Assembly (NCBI GenBank): GCA_023436395.1
Contig: JAEZJJ010000042.1
Coordinates: 1 to 13,436, forward strand
Source: Bacillota bacterium
GTDB lineage: Bacteria; Bacillota; Clostridia; Lachnospirales; Cellulosilyticaceae
Direction: 5' to 3'
Length of the DNA: 13,436 bases
Of this stretch, positions 1 through 7,000 are shown in pieces; positions within the stretch are counted from its first letter, which is position 1, and every line of letters begins with the position of its first letter. Both the position numbers and the translations under genes were made by a program. The notes below the pieces were generated by a model, which saw only the letters and a program-made list of their open reading frames with translations, did no database searches and was not told the origin of the DNA.

Positions 1-512
1 GGTTTGATCCCATTATCATATCCACCAAAGGGGAAACAGAACCAGACTATGACGTTCCCGAGAGGGCAAGGCTAAAGGCTTTCGAAGCCCTGTGCAGGGA
101 TTTAAAAGCACTTGGCATGGAAGGCGGTAGAATAACCACCTCATATGTATCCCTTTATAAACATGTAAAAACAAGACTTAAGAAAAGCGGGCTTGACTAT
201 AAGGATCTAAGCCAAGGTGAGGAGCTTAAGTTTTTTAGCAGCATGGCCGGAATTGCCGATAAATACGACCTGACCATATATTCCTGTGCATGTCCTGTCC
301 TTGAGAATGTGCATGGCATAAGAAAAGGATGCTGCATAGACGGGGAGCTCTTAGAGGGCCTCTTCGGAGGAAGGGTGAGAAAGTCCAAGGATAAGGGCCA
401 GAGGGAAGAGTGTGGCTGCTCCTATAGCAGGGATATAGGCATATATCGTGAGGACAAGAGCGGGATGGTATGCAGGCACGGGTGCGTGTACTGCTATGTT
501 ATGGGGAAATAA
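1..512 (+). CDS. DUF1848 family protein, 3' part (start lies before the window)
   Basis: The reading frame is open from the first bases (first full codon at position 3) and ends in TAA at 510-512, so about 169 C-terminal residues are present and the N-terminus is missing. It begins FDPIIIST, matching the (R)xDPI motif of DUF1848. The C-terminal part carries the family's cysteine-rich signature: a CAC pair, KGCCIDGELL, CGCSYSRDIG and a final CRHGCVYCY. These clusters suggest metal or iron-sulfur binding, and the family is often considered radical-SAM-related, but no reaction is established. An internal ATG at 117 is not the real start, because conserved sequence continues upstream of it. The base composition is clearly more GC-rich than everything downstream. 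A strong terminator follows, so this is the last gene of its own transcription unit and is unlikely to belong to the Hxs operon. Family assignment is confident; function is not known. Confidence 0.85.
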   Translation, partial: FDPIIISTKGETEPDYDVPERARLKAFEALCRDLKALGMEGGRITTSYVSLYKHVKTRLKKSGLDYKDLSQGEELKFFSSMAGIADKYDLTIYSCACPVLENVHGIRKGCCIDGELLEGLFGGRVRKSKDKGQREECGCSYSRDIGIYREDKSGMVCRHGCVYCYVMGK

Positions 513-570
513 TAAACTATTAATAAAACTATATAGGCTATTATGTTTAACTTACATGATAGAAAAGCCA

Positions 571-607
571 ACGACTCCAAGGGCAAAGAACCTTTGGGGT
601 CGTTTTT
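571..607 (+). terminator. Rho-independent terminator after the DUF1848 gene
   Basis: Bases 571-583 pair with 591-603 as a 13-bp stem with two G-T wobble pairs and a 7-base loop (CAAAGAA). A run of five T begins at 603 at the base of the 3' arm. It lies 58 bases after the stop codon and should end the upstream transcript. Confidence 0.9.
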
Positions 608-1098
608 GTGATGAAATACGGGTAAGAAATGTAAGAGAATACTACTACTAAGTGAGCTTATATATTTAAATTGTTATAAATATTTAATAATGTGCAGGAT
701 ATTTACAATTTATGAAGAAATGGTATATTAATATACTTGTATCTAGAAATTGTTGTATCAAAGTTTGTACACTTTCACCTATGCGATTCCAAAGTATAGT
801 AATGGCAAAAGAAAAACTCAGTATACACGGCAGAAAACCAGATTTAGAGAAGTGTCAAGACAAGGAACTGGATAAGTAATTGCATTGACAAAGATGTAAG
901 TTATATAAAATTAACATATAAACTAGGATATTTATATGTAGTTCTATCTAAAACGAGTTAAGAATTAATGAATTGATATTATAGACAATAGATTACCTTT
1001 AAAGTTAGATCAGATTAGTGAGTCTTGGATTCGGTTATTGATGCGAAACACTTTAAAAAAATAGTCACCTTTATTATTCTAATATTAATTGTTCGACG
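608..1098. other. AT-rich intergenic region without a convincing gene
   Basis: This stretch of about 490 bases has no long open frame on either strand. The only short candidate is an ATG at 802 with 25 codons to TAA at 877-879, without a clear ribosome binding site or a recognised product. A perfect TTGACA stands at 885-890 but has no good -10 box at the right distance. The region lies between the GC-richer DUF1848 gene and the AT-rich genes downstream, so it may be decayed DNA at an insertion border. I see no tRNA, integrase remnant or obvious attachment-site repeat. Confidence 0.6.
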
Positions 1099-1128
1099 TT
1101 GACTGAAGTTTAGCTGATTGATGATATT
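1099..1128 (+). promoter_or_regulatory. Possible sigma-A-type promoter for the DUF6020 gene
   Basis: TTGACT at 1099-1104 resembles a -35 box. GATATT at 1123-1128 (18-base spacer), or TGATAT one base earlier (17-base spacer), resembles a -10 box. Transcription would start near 1134-1137, which leaves a short leader before the ATG at 1161 and rules against the upstream ATG at 1140. The match is moderate and such boxes are common by chance in AT-rich DNA. Confidence 0.4.
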
Positions 1129-1160
1129 TTACGGGAATAATGACAAAAAGAGGGTTTGGA

Positions 1161-2729
1161 ATGTCAATAAAAATTCGAAATACCACTAAGGAAAGTAGAT
1201 TTTCCAATGATAAAGTATATATGGTGGTTACAGTATTAGTTTCGCTATATATCACATGGGCTGTTTATTTTAGCCTTTTTAATACTTATAAGTTTCTTTG
1301 GGTGGCTTTGTTGATTTGGGTGGTGAGCTTTTTACTACTCAATCAATTGTTTTTCTTAATGGAAAGGTGGTCTTATTTGGTTGAAGAACCAAGGACAATA
1401 AGTTCAATTCAGGCTTTTAGAAGCTGCTTTCTGATTATTCTGGTTGGACAGATAATTTATTGGCTTGCATATTATCCGGGAGGATTTAATTTGGATGCTC
1501 TTGGACAATGGGACCAGGCTCATGGACTTGCACAATTAAATAATTGGCATCCTATTTTAACAACTGCTTTTTATTGGCTTGTAACCAGAATTGCAGATAG
1601 TCTGGCACTTTGTATTTTTACACAAATACTTTTTTTTTCATTTTCGTTAGCACGTCTATTAACTGATTTGTATAATGCGGGGATCTCCATAAGAATTATA
1701 ACATTAATAGCTGTTGCAGCTGCTGTAAATCCTGCAATTGGATTAAATAATGCCTGCTTATTTAAGGATGTTCCTTTTACAATTGCAATAATATGGGCAT
1801 ATATTTTTTTGATAAAACTATACCTATCAAATGGAGAATGGCTGAAGAATCCTAGAAATGTGTGTTTGATGACAATAGATTGTTTGGTAATGATACTAAT
1901 TCGCCATAATGGTATTTTCTTTGCTTTTCCCGTGTTTATTGTTTTGATGATTGCATATAAAAAACAGATAAAAAGCGTTTTAGTTTCTTTTATACTATTA
2001 TGTAGCTGTATTGTATTGGTTGAGGGACCAATTTTTAAATATCTTAATGTGACGCAGCATAATAATGTTATAGGAGAAGCGGTTGGTGTTCCCATGGGAA
2101 TTATGGCAAATGCATTGGTCAATGACTCTGAAAACATCCCGGAGGAAGTAAGAAGTTTTCTATATGACATTGCTGATAATTCCAGTTGGGTAGATAATTA
2201 CATTGTTGGAGAATGGGACTCCTGCAAATGGGAGTTTGGAGGGGGGGATTTATTTGTTGATGAATCCCTGGGTCGTTTTTTGGATTTGACTATTAAAACA
2301 ATACAAGCATGCCCTGACACAAGCTATAAGGCTATAAAGGAAAACACAAGGGTCGTATGGCAAATTTGGGGATATGGCAAATGGATGCCTTATGTCTACG
2401 TTGAAGAAAATGAATATGGTATTGTAGAAAATTATAATAATTTCTGCAATGGATTGGTTAACGTGATTATAAAAATATGTAATACGGACTTGGTTGCAAC
2501 TTTTATATGGAATGTGGGAAGTATGGTATTGATTATACTTGTATTACTTTTAAATTCCATAAAGTTCAGAGAATATAGAAAAATGGTGCTGATTATTCCA
2601 ATGATGGTATACAACCTATTGACCATGTGCCTTTTATGCGGACCTAATTTTAGATATTTTTATTTTAATAGTGTGATATTTTTGCCGATCGCTGTTTTAA
2701 TGTTGAAACGTGATAAATGTTTAGTGTAA
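1161..2729 (+). CDS. DUF6020 family multi-pass membrane protein (GT-C-like)
   Basis: This 522-residue, strongly hydrophobic protein has roughly ten or more membrane segments. Residues about 105-131 read YYPGGFNLDALGQWDQ and then NNWHPIL, the family hallmark (PGG, then D112, Q116 and H130-P131) in the loop after an early membrane span. A second typical element is LFKDVPF in a later loop. DUF6020 proteins have a layout like GT-C glycosyltransferases, which use polyprenyl-phosphate sugars at the outer membrane face, so a role in transferring sugar to envelope polymers is plausible but inferred. I chose ATG 1161 because it follows a purine-rich AAAAAGAGGG site; an upstream ATG at 1140 would add seven residues but has a poor site. 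The gene stands alone, about 200 bases before the Hxs genes, with no clear terminator between, so read-through is possible. Family call fairly sure, function weak. Confidence 0.7.
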   Translation: MSIKIRNTTKESRFSNDKVYMVVTVLVSLYITWAVYFSLFNTYKFLWVALLIWVVSFLLLNQLFFLMERWSYLVEEPRTISSIQAFRSCFLIILVGQIIYWLAYYPGGFNLDALGQWDQAHGLAQLNNWHPILTTAFYWLVTRIADSLALCIFTQILFFSFSLARLLTDLYNAGISIRIITLIAVAAAVNPAIGLNNACLFKDVPFTIAIIWAYIFLIKLYLSNGEWLKNPRNVCLMTIDCLVMILIRHNGIFFAFPVFIVLMIAYKKQIKSVLVSFILLCSCIVLVEGPIFKYLNVTQHNNVIGEAVGVPMGIMANALVNDSENIPEEVRSFLYDIADNSSWVDNYIVGEWDSCKWEFGGGDLFVDESLGRFLDLTIKTIQACPDTSYKAIKENTRVVWQIWGYGKWMPYVYVEENEYGIVENYNNFCNGLVNVIIKICNTDLVATFIWNVGSMVLIILVLLLNSIKFREYRKMVLIIPMMVYNLLTMCLLCGPNFRYFYFNSVIFLPIAVLMLKRDKCLV

Positions 2730-2732
2730 TAA

Positions 2733-2812
2733 AAAGCATAATAAAATGCAGTCGAAAGCATAATGGATGTAACACGGGGATATCCATTGTAATATCAATA
2801 GTTATAATGGAT
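2733..2812 (+). repeat. Short direct and inverted repeats in front of the Hxs operon
   Basis: AAAGCATAAT occurs at 2733-2742 and again at 2755-2764, 22 bases apart. ATAATGGAT occurs at 2760-2768 and 2804-2812, 44 bases apart. Between them ATCCATT (2782-2788) is the inverse of AATGGAT, so three copies lie forward, reverse, forward at about 20-24 base steps, close to two helical turns. This could be an operator cluster for an unknown regulator. The sequence is AT-rich, so chance cannot be excluded. Confidence 0.3.
2803..2808 (+). promoter_or_regulatory. Candidate -10 box of the Hxs operon promoter
   Basis: TATAAT at 2803-2808 is a perfect -10 match in the gap before the first Hxs gene. No good -35 box lies 16-18 bases upstream (the sequence there is around ATATCC). 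If real, the promoter would be weak or need an activator, and the repeats flanking it would be in the right place. The leader would then be about 110 bases. Confidence 0.35.
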
Positions 2813-2926
2813 TCATTAGTTTGTGATGAGCAGAATGTAGGAATGTTGTACTTATAAACTACATTTTGTTGGAGGGAATTTTTTAAAAAAATATAGCGAT
2901 TAAAATAAAATCTATGAGGTACAGAA

Positions 2927-3280
2927 GTGAAGAAGTATTCTAAAAACATTTATCAATTAGAGGCATTATTAAAGGCAGCATTTGCTTTAACAGATAGCAT
3001 GTATGTTCATCTTGATGAAGAAGACAATTATTATTTGGTTTCTTTGTTATCTAAGGAAGATGAAGCAGAAGAACTATTATACTTGAAGTTTGAAAATGAG
3101 TTAATTGCTCAGCAAACCCGATACATAGTCTCCATAAAAACAAAAAATTTAAGAGAAATGATTGTTGCGAGAGCATTGGCATCAACCATGATTAATGAAG
3201 AAAACGAGGAATATAATGATTGCGATGATTATAAAGCGGATGAAATTTTAAAAGACTGGTTTTCAACAGATGGAGAATAG
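2927..3280 (+). CDS. hxsD: HxsD-like protein of the His-Xaa-Ser radical SAM system
   Basis: This 117-residue soluble, acidic protein starts at GTG 2927, preceded by GAGG at 2916-2919 with a 7-base gap. It fits HxsD, the small conserved protein of the hxsABCD cassette. An N-terminal YQLEALLKAAFAL segment is followed by a strand-rich part ending YVHLDEEDNYYLVSLLSK, then KFENELIAQQ and a helical LREMIVARAL, the pattern I associate with HxsD. There are no cysteine clusters or membrane segments, so it is likely a cytoplasmic partner, perhaps binding substrate or helping the radical SAM enzymes; its exact role is not established. The acidic tail (residues about 90-117) looks variable. It is the first gene of the run and overlaps the next gene by 11 bases, which suggests translational coupling. 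Assignment rests on motif memory plus the unmistakable HxsB, HxsC and HxsA neighbours. Confidence 0.72.
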   Translation: MKKYSKNIYQLEALLKAAFALTDSMYVHLDEEDNYYLVSLLSKEDEAEELLYLKFENELIAQQTRYIVSIKTKNLREMIVARALASTMINEENEEYNDCDDYKADEILKDWFSTDGE

Positions 3281-3470
3281 AATTTTTTTGAATAAAAGTA
3301 TTTATGAATTTAAAAAGATACGATATACAATTCAAGCTTTTGGGGGAATATGTGAAGTGGATATTAAGGAAGACAGTGTTTATTGGATTTGCATTTTTAG
3401 TAAATGCGGATTTGATCTAGAGAGAACAATAAGAGAATTCGAAAATTATCTTATTTCGATTTCCAATTAG
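3270..3470 (+). CDS. Short HxsD-like paralogue
   Basis: This is a 66-residue protein. Its ATG lies inside the end of hxsD (ATGGAGAATAG, where the TAG ends hxsD), and no separate ribosome binding site is evident, so translation is probably coupled to hxsD. By eye it lines up with the first two thirds of the hxsD product: IYEF against IYQL near the start, then VDIKEDSVYWICIFSK against VHLDEEDNYYLVSLLSK, then EFENYLIS against KFENELIA. It stops where HxsD goes on with its C-terminal helical part. It therefore looks like a shortened HxsD paralogue, perhaps forming a heteromer with it. It has two cysteines (41 and 46) but no metal-binding cluster. The similarity was seen by eye only; chance matching of short sequences is possible, though the order and spacing agree. 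Confidence 0.6.
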   Translation: MENRIFLNKSIYEFKKIRYTIQAFGGICEVDIKEDSVYWICIFSKCGFDLERTIREFENYLISISN

Positions 3471-3486
3471 TGAAAGGATATAAAAC

Positions 3487-4506
3487 GTGGTTTATTATGA
3501 AGCTGCTCTAATGTCATTAATAGGATTAGTGGGGGTATTTGGTACTTTAACTGATATAAAAAATGGAATAATTAAAAATAAAACGTTGCTTATAATTACA
3601 TTAACAGGTGTTGTAATAAACGCTATTTACCTTAGTATTTTTGTAAAATCGTTGATAAAGATATATTTTATAAATTTGGCATTTGTAGCAGGTATATGTA
3701 TTTGTTTATATGCCTTTAAATTTTGGGCAGCGGGAGATAGCAAACTATTAATATGTATTATTTCTCTATATCCTGTAAGATTATATAGTTCTTCCTTTGG
3801 ATACTATGTTCCGGGTGTAGGTATTCTGGTTATGATTTTCCTGATTGCTTATATTTATGTGATTTTAGATAGTATTATACAGTTCTTAAAAAGAGAAAAA
3901 TATTTTAATAGCGGCAAAATTAATGTTAAGGGCTTGGGTTTGTTCTTGAAATCGTACGCTATTAGCTTTATATATTTACGAGCATTGAGTTTAGTGCTTG
4001 GAATGAAGTTGGCTGATTTTTATTATAATAATATAATTGCTTTTTATTTTGTTAATATTTTTATAGCAGTAATAGTTTATGAAAAAAGTTTTTTTAAGAA
4101 GTGGTACTGTATCTTTATTGTTTTAGCTATTAATGTTTTGTGTTCTTGGCATATGGAGTTTAATCTGTGGTCGCTTAATAGTTATCTGATTTTATTGATA
4201 TCCTTAATCTTAAAGAGGGTTTTGAGTGGTTATAATTATAAAAACATTAAGACACAAAATGTAGAGCCTGGAATGGTGCTCTCATATATTACAGTTATGA
4301 AATTCCAGAAGTCAGCTATTAAGAATCTTCCTAAAAGTACAGAGGAAAATATAAAGTCTAGGATTACAGAAATTGAATCCGATGCAATTAAAAGGTGGGA
4401 AACTAGCAAATATGGGGAAGGAACTATTATAATTGTAAGGAAGATACCATTCGCCATATTTGTTGCGTTAGGAACAGCAATTTATTTCTTGAGTAGGGTG
4501 ATTTGA
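3487..4506 (+). CDS. A24-family prepilin-peptidase-like membrane aspartyl protease
   Basis: This 339-residue multi-span membrane protein starts at GTG 3487 with AAAGGA at 3473-3478. It has both catalytic aspartates of the A24 (GxGD) family: D23 in TDIKNGIIKN, matching the family's D-x5-(P)N block, and D84 in AAGDSKLL, a variant of GxGDxKL with Ala in place of the first Gly. The N-terminal methylase-like zinc domain of bifunctional PilD proteins is absent, as in TadV-like and archaeal preflagellin peptidases. After about 230 residues of membrane segments comes a soluble part of about 75 residues (VEPGMVLS ... ESDAIKRWETSKYG) and then IVRKIPFA leading into a last span. Family members cut leader peptides just before a membrane helix, on the cytoplasmic side. 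No pilin gene is present; the obvious candidate substrate is the HxsA precursor in the same operon, but that is inference. Confidence 0.8.
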   Translation: MVYYEAALMSLIGLVGVFGTLTDIKNGIIKNKTLLIITLTGVVINAIYLSIFVKSLIKIYFINLAFVAGICICLYAFKFWAAGDSKLLICIISLYPVRLYSSSFGYYVPGVGILVMIFLIAYIYVILDSIIQFLKREKYFNSGKINVKGLGLFLKSYAISFIYLRALSLVLGMKLADFYYNNIIAFYFVNIFIAVIVYEKSFFKKWYCIFIVLAINVLCSWHMEFNLWSLNSYLILLISLILKRVLSGYNYKNIKTQNVEPGMVLSYITVMKFQKSAIKNLPKSTEENIKSRITEIESDAIKRWETSKYGEGTIIIVRKIPFAIFVALGTAIYFLSRVI

Positions 4507-4507
4507 T

Positions 4508-5605
4508 ATGCTAGGTAAAATTAATGATTGGAACTTAGGTGACAAATTGGTTGTCTACACCAGCAAAGTAAACGATTTATACGATGATAGCAGGGGTTGG
4601 TTAATAATAAATGGTAATACTATTGAACTTTATGAAAAAGACCATAAAAACATATTTTTAGAAGGAAACGTAGATTTCTCTAATATACCAGATAGGATGA
4701 TTCTTTCTATATCAAGTAATGGCATCGTTTATACACTTCATTGTATGGACGAGCCAGAGATAGATTTTTTTGTCACCAATAAATGTAATTCAAACTGTGT
4801 AATGTGCCCACTTGCAGAAGGTGTGAGACGACAGGAAAGACTAGGCCAAAGCGTTTGGGTAATGGAATATATTGAGGTTTTATCTGATGATGTCATGTAT
4901 ATAAACGTCACGGGTGGTGAACCTACATTGGCCAAAAGAGATTTTCTTGAAATTATGAAAAGGGCGAAAGAAAAATTTCAGTTAGCTTCTTTTCAAGTTC
5001 TGACAAATGGCAGATCGTCTTCTGATATTAGGTTCTTGAGAGAAATGCTAAGTGTTACACCTAAAGGAACAACATTTGCCATTCCCCTGCACTCCTCAGA
5101 CTCACATATTCATGATGCTATTACAAGAGCTGAAGGAAGCTTTGAGCAAACTGATAGGGGAATAAAGAATCTTTTGATGGCTGAACAAAAGGTAGAGGTT
5201 CGAATAGTTGTGTCAAAAGAGAATATTGAAAGTATTTATGATACTGTTAAATATATTGTAGCCAGCTATAAAGGGGTCTTTTGTGTTAATTTCATTGGTA
5301 TGGAGATGATGGGAAACGCTGCAATCAACAGGGAGAGTTTATGGATTGATTATGATGAGGTTTTCAGAAGGGCTAAAGGATCTATAGACTATCTTATCTG
5401 TCATGGCATTGATACACAGCTATATAATTTCCCATTGTGTGCTTTAGACAAAGGATACTGGTCAATTGCAGCTAAAAGTATTACTATTAGTAAAATTCGA
5501 TATATGCATGAATGTGAGAAGTGTGCTGTGAAGTCTATTTGTGGAGGATTTTTCTTTTCTACTAAAAATTTAATGAAGCCATCTGTAAGGCCTATTATGG
5601 AGTAA
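4508..5605 (+). CDS. hxsC: Radical SAM maturase HxsC
   Basis: This 365-residue radical SAM enzyme is likely one of the two maturases acting on the His-Xaa-Ser peptide. The cluster-binding motif CNSNCVMC (C93, C97, C100) holds the [4Fe-4S] that cleaves S-adenosylmethionine; TGGEPT (135-140) and LTNG (165-168) follow as expected for the core barrel. The first 80 residues are a strand-rich N-terminal domain without cysteines near the active site. The C-terminal end has C311, C336, C339 and C345 in CALDKG and CEKCAVKSICGGFF, a set that could bind a second cluster. This architecture and length match HxsC. It starts two bases after the peptidase stop, with AGGGTG at 4495-4500, and is followed directly by hxsB. 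Radical SAM membership is certain; the HxsC name rests on these features and the neighbouring HxsB and His-Xaa-Ser peptide. The bond it forms is not known from the sequence. Confidence 0.87.
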   Translation: MLGKINDWNLGDKLVVYTSKVNDLYDDSRGWLIINGNTIELYEKDHKNIFLEGNVDFSNIPDRMILSISSNGIVYTLHCMDEPEIDFFVTNKCNSNCVMCPLAEGVRRQERLGQSVWVMEYIEVLSDDVMYINVTGGEPTLAKRDFLEIMKRAKEKFQLASFQVLTNGRSSSDIRFLREMLSVTPKGTTFAIPLHSSDSHIHDAITRAEGSFEQTDRGIKNLLMAEQKVEVRIVVSKENIESIYDTVKYIVASYKGVFCVNFIGMEMMGNAAINRESLWIDYDEVFRRAKGSIDYLICHGIDTQLYNFPLCALDKGYWSIAAKSITISKIRYMHECEKCAVKSICGGFFFSTKNLMKPSVRPIME

Positions 5606-5608
5606 GTG

Positions 5609-7000
5609 ATGAGGTATAATTATTTTAACTTTGAAAAATTTAAAGATAAATATTTACTAACAAATGAGCAGAGTTTTTTCTGCTTTCTTGATGAAAAAAA
5701 TTTTAATCATTTAATTAACGAGCAGTTTGAATTGATGGATGATTCTATTATTAATGAGTTGAAAAGTAAATATTTTGTTTTTGATGAAAACGAAGAGGTA
5801 TTTATACAAGAAGCTATTCATCCATACAGAGATAACAAGAACTATGTTTTTTATGGCACCTGCCTTCATATTTTTGTTATGACTAATGCATGTAATATGA
5901 ATTGTGTGTACTGCCAGGCACAGGATTCTGAGAATATTCATAAAGGTATGATGGATGAGGATACTGCAAAAAAAGCGGTGGATATAGCGCTGCAATCCCC
6001 TAGTCAGCACTTGACCTTTGAATTTCAAGGCGGAGAACCACTGCTTAACTTTCCAGTTATAAAATGTATTGTAGAGTATTCGGAAGAAAATTGTGGGGAT
6101 AAAAAAATTCAATATAGTATAGTTACCAATACACTTCTGTTTACAGATGACATGATTGATTTTATAAAGCAACATAGTATTAATATATCTACTTCTTTAG
6201 ATGGTAATATTGATGTTCACGATAAAAATCGACCGTTAAGAACTGGCGAAGGTACATATGAACAGGTAGTATTTAATATAAAAAAATTACAGCAAGCAGG
6301 AATAATTGTGGGAGCTATCCAAACAACAACCAGACAAAGCTTGGCTTATGTTAAAGAAATTGTGTGTACATATCAATCACTAGGGCTGGATTACATATTT
6401 TTAAGGCCATTAACTCCCCTAGGATATGCTAAAGAGCATTGGAATGAAATTGGATATACCGCAGTTGAGTTTGTTAAGTTCTATAAAGTGGCTTTGTCTT
6501 ATATAATAGGATTAAATACAGCGGAAAAACCCTTTGTAGAAGGACATGCTAGTATTTTTTTAAGAAAAATAATAGGACATTGTGCTGATAATTATATGGA
6601 GCTGAGATCACCATGTGGGGCAGCAATAGGGCAAATTGCATATTATTATGATGGAAGGATTTATACCTGCGATGAAGGACGAATGTTATCAGAAATGGGG
6701 CTTCCTGATTTTTGCATGGGAGATGTCTGGACATCTGGCTATCAGGCTTTGATGGAATCCAAGGTGTGTAAGATAACATGTCAAGCATCAGTAATGGAAA
6801 GTCTTCCAAATTGCTGCGACTGTGTATTTCATTCCTATTGTGGTGTTTGTCCGGTAGTTAATTATGCGATGGAGCAAAATATTTATTCAAGAGAAGCTAA
6901 CAACTATAAATGTCAAATATATAAAGGGATTCTAGAGACTATTTTTGAAGAGCTGTATGAAAATCCAGAAAGTACGGGGATATTTGAAAAATGGTTGTAG
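5609..7000 (+). CDS. hxsB: Radical SAM/SPASM maturase HxsB
   Basis: This 463-residue enzyme is the second radical SAM maturase. An N-terminal domain of about 80 residues (FNFEKFKDKYLLTNEQ onward) resembles the leading segment seen in HxsB and related peptide maturases and may help recognise substrate. The radical SAM motif is CNMNCVYC (C95, C99, C102), with FQGGEPLL at 139-146 and VTNT at 172-175. From about 330 a SPASM region carries many cysteines: RSPCGA (C336), YTCDEGRM (C354), C369, C387, C391, C402-C403, C405, C411, C414 and C435, enough for two auxiliary clusters. Such enzymes modify ribosomal peptides, for example by linking side chains. I prefer ATG 5609 to the in-frame GTG at 5606 because GGAG at 5599-5602 is then better spaced. 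The stop overlaps the next gene by 10 bases. Confidence 0.9.
   Translation: MRYNYFNFEKFKDKYLLTNEQSFFCFLDEKNFNHLINEQFELMDDSIINELKSKYFVFDENEEVFIQEAIHPYRDNKNYVFYGTCLHIFVMTNACNMNCVYCQAQDSENIHKGMMDEDTAKKAVDIALQSPSQHLTFEFQGGEPLLNFPVIKCIVEYSEENCGDKKIQYSIVTNTLLFTDDMIDFIKQHSINISTSLDGNIDVHDKNRPLRTGEGTYEQVVFNIKKLQQAGIIVGAIQTTTRQSLAYVKEIVCTYQSLGLDYIFLRPLTPLGYAKEHWNEIGYTAVEFVKFYKVALSYIIGLNTAEKPFVEGHASIFLRKIIGHCADNYMELRSPCGAAIGQIAYYYDGRIYTCDEGRMLSEMGLPDFCMGDVWTSGYQALMESKVCKITCQASVMESLPNCCDCVFHSYCGVCPVVNYAMEQNIYSREANNYKCQIYKGILETIFEELYENPESTGIFEKWL

Noticed and set aside
448..651. 67-codon open frame overlapping the end of the DUF1848 gene
   Set aside because: It runs out of frame through conserved DUF1848 codons and through the terminator; a chance frame.
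802..879. Possible 25-residue gene starting MAKEKLSIHG
   Set aside because: No clear ribosome binding site, no recognised product and AT-rich gene-free surroundings; not listed as a gene.
885..913. Promoter at the perfect TTGACA (885-890)
   Set aside because: No acceptable -10 box at 16-18 bases spacing and no gene close downstream.
1571..2170. 199-codon open frame on the minus strand
   Set aside because: It lies fully opposite the conserved DUF6020 gene and has no recognisable product; a shadow frame.
2914..2943. Nine-codon upstream frame (ATG 2914) overlapping the start of hxsD
   Set aside because: The GAGG that would serve hxsD lies inside it and it has no good site of its own; probably chance, although a regulatory role cannot be excluded.
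3487..4506. A type IV pilus or Tad locus suggested by the A24 peptidase
   Set aside because: No pilin, assembly ATPase of the GspE type or GspF-like platform protein is present; the only ATPase is of the Clp type.
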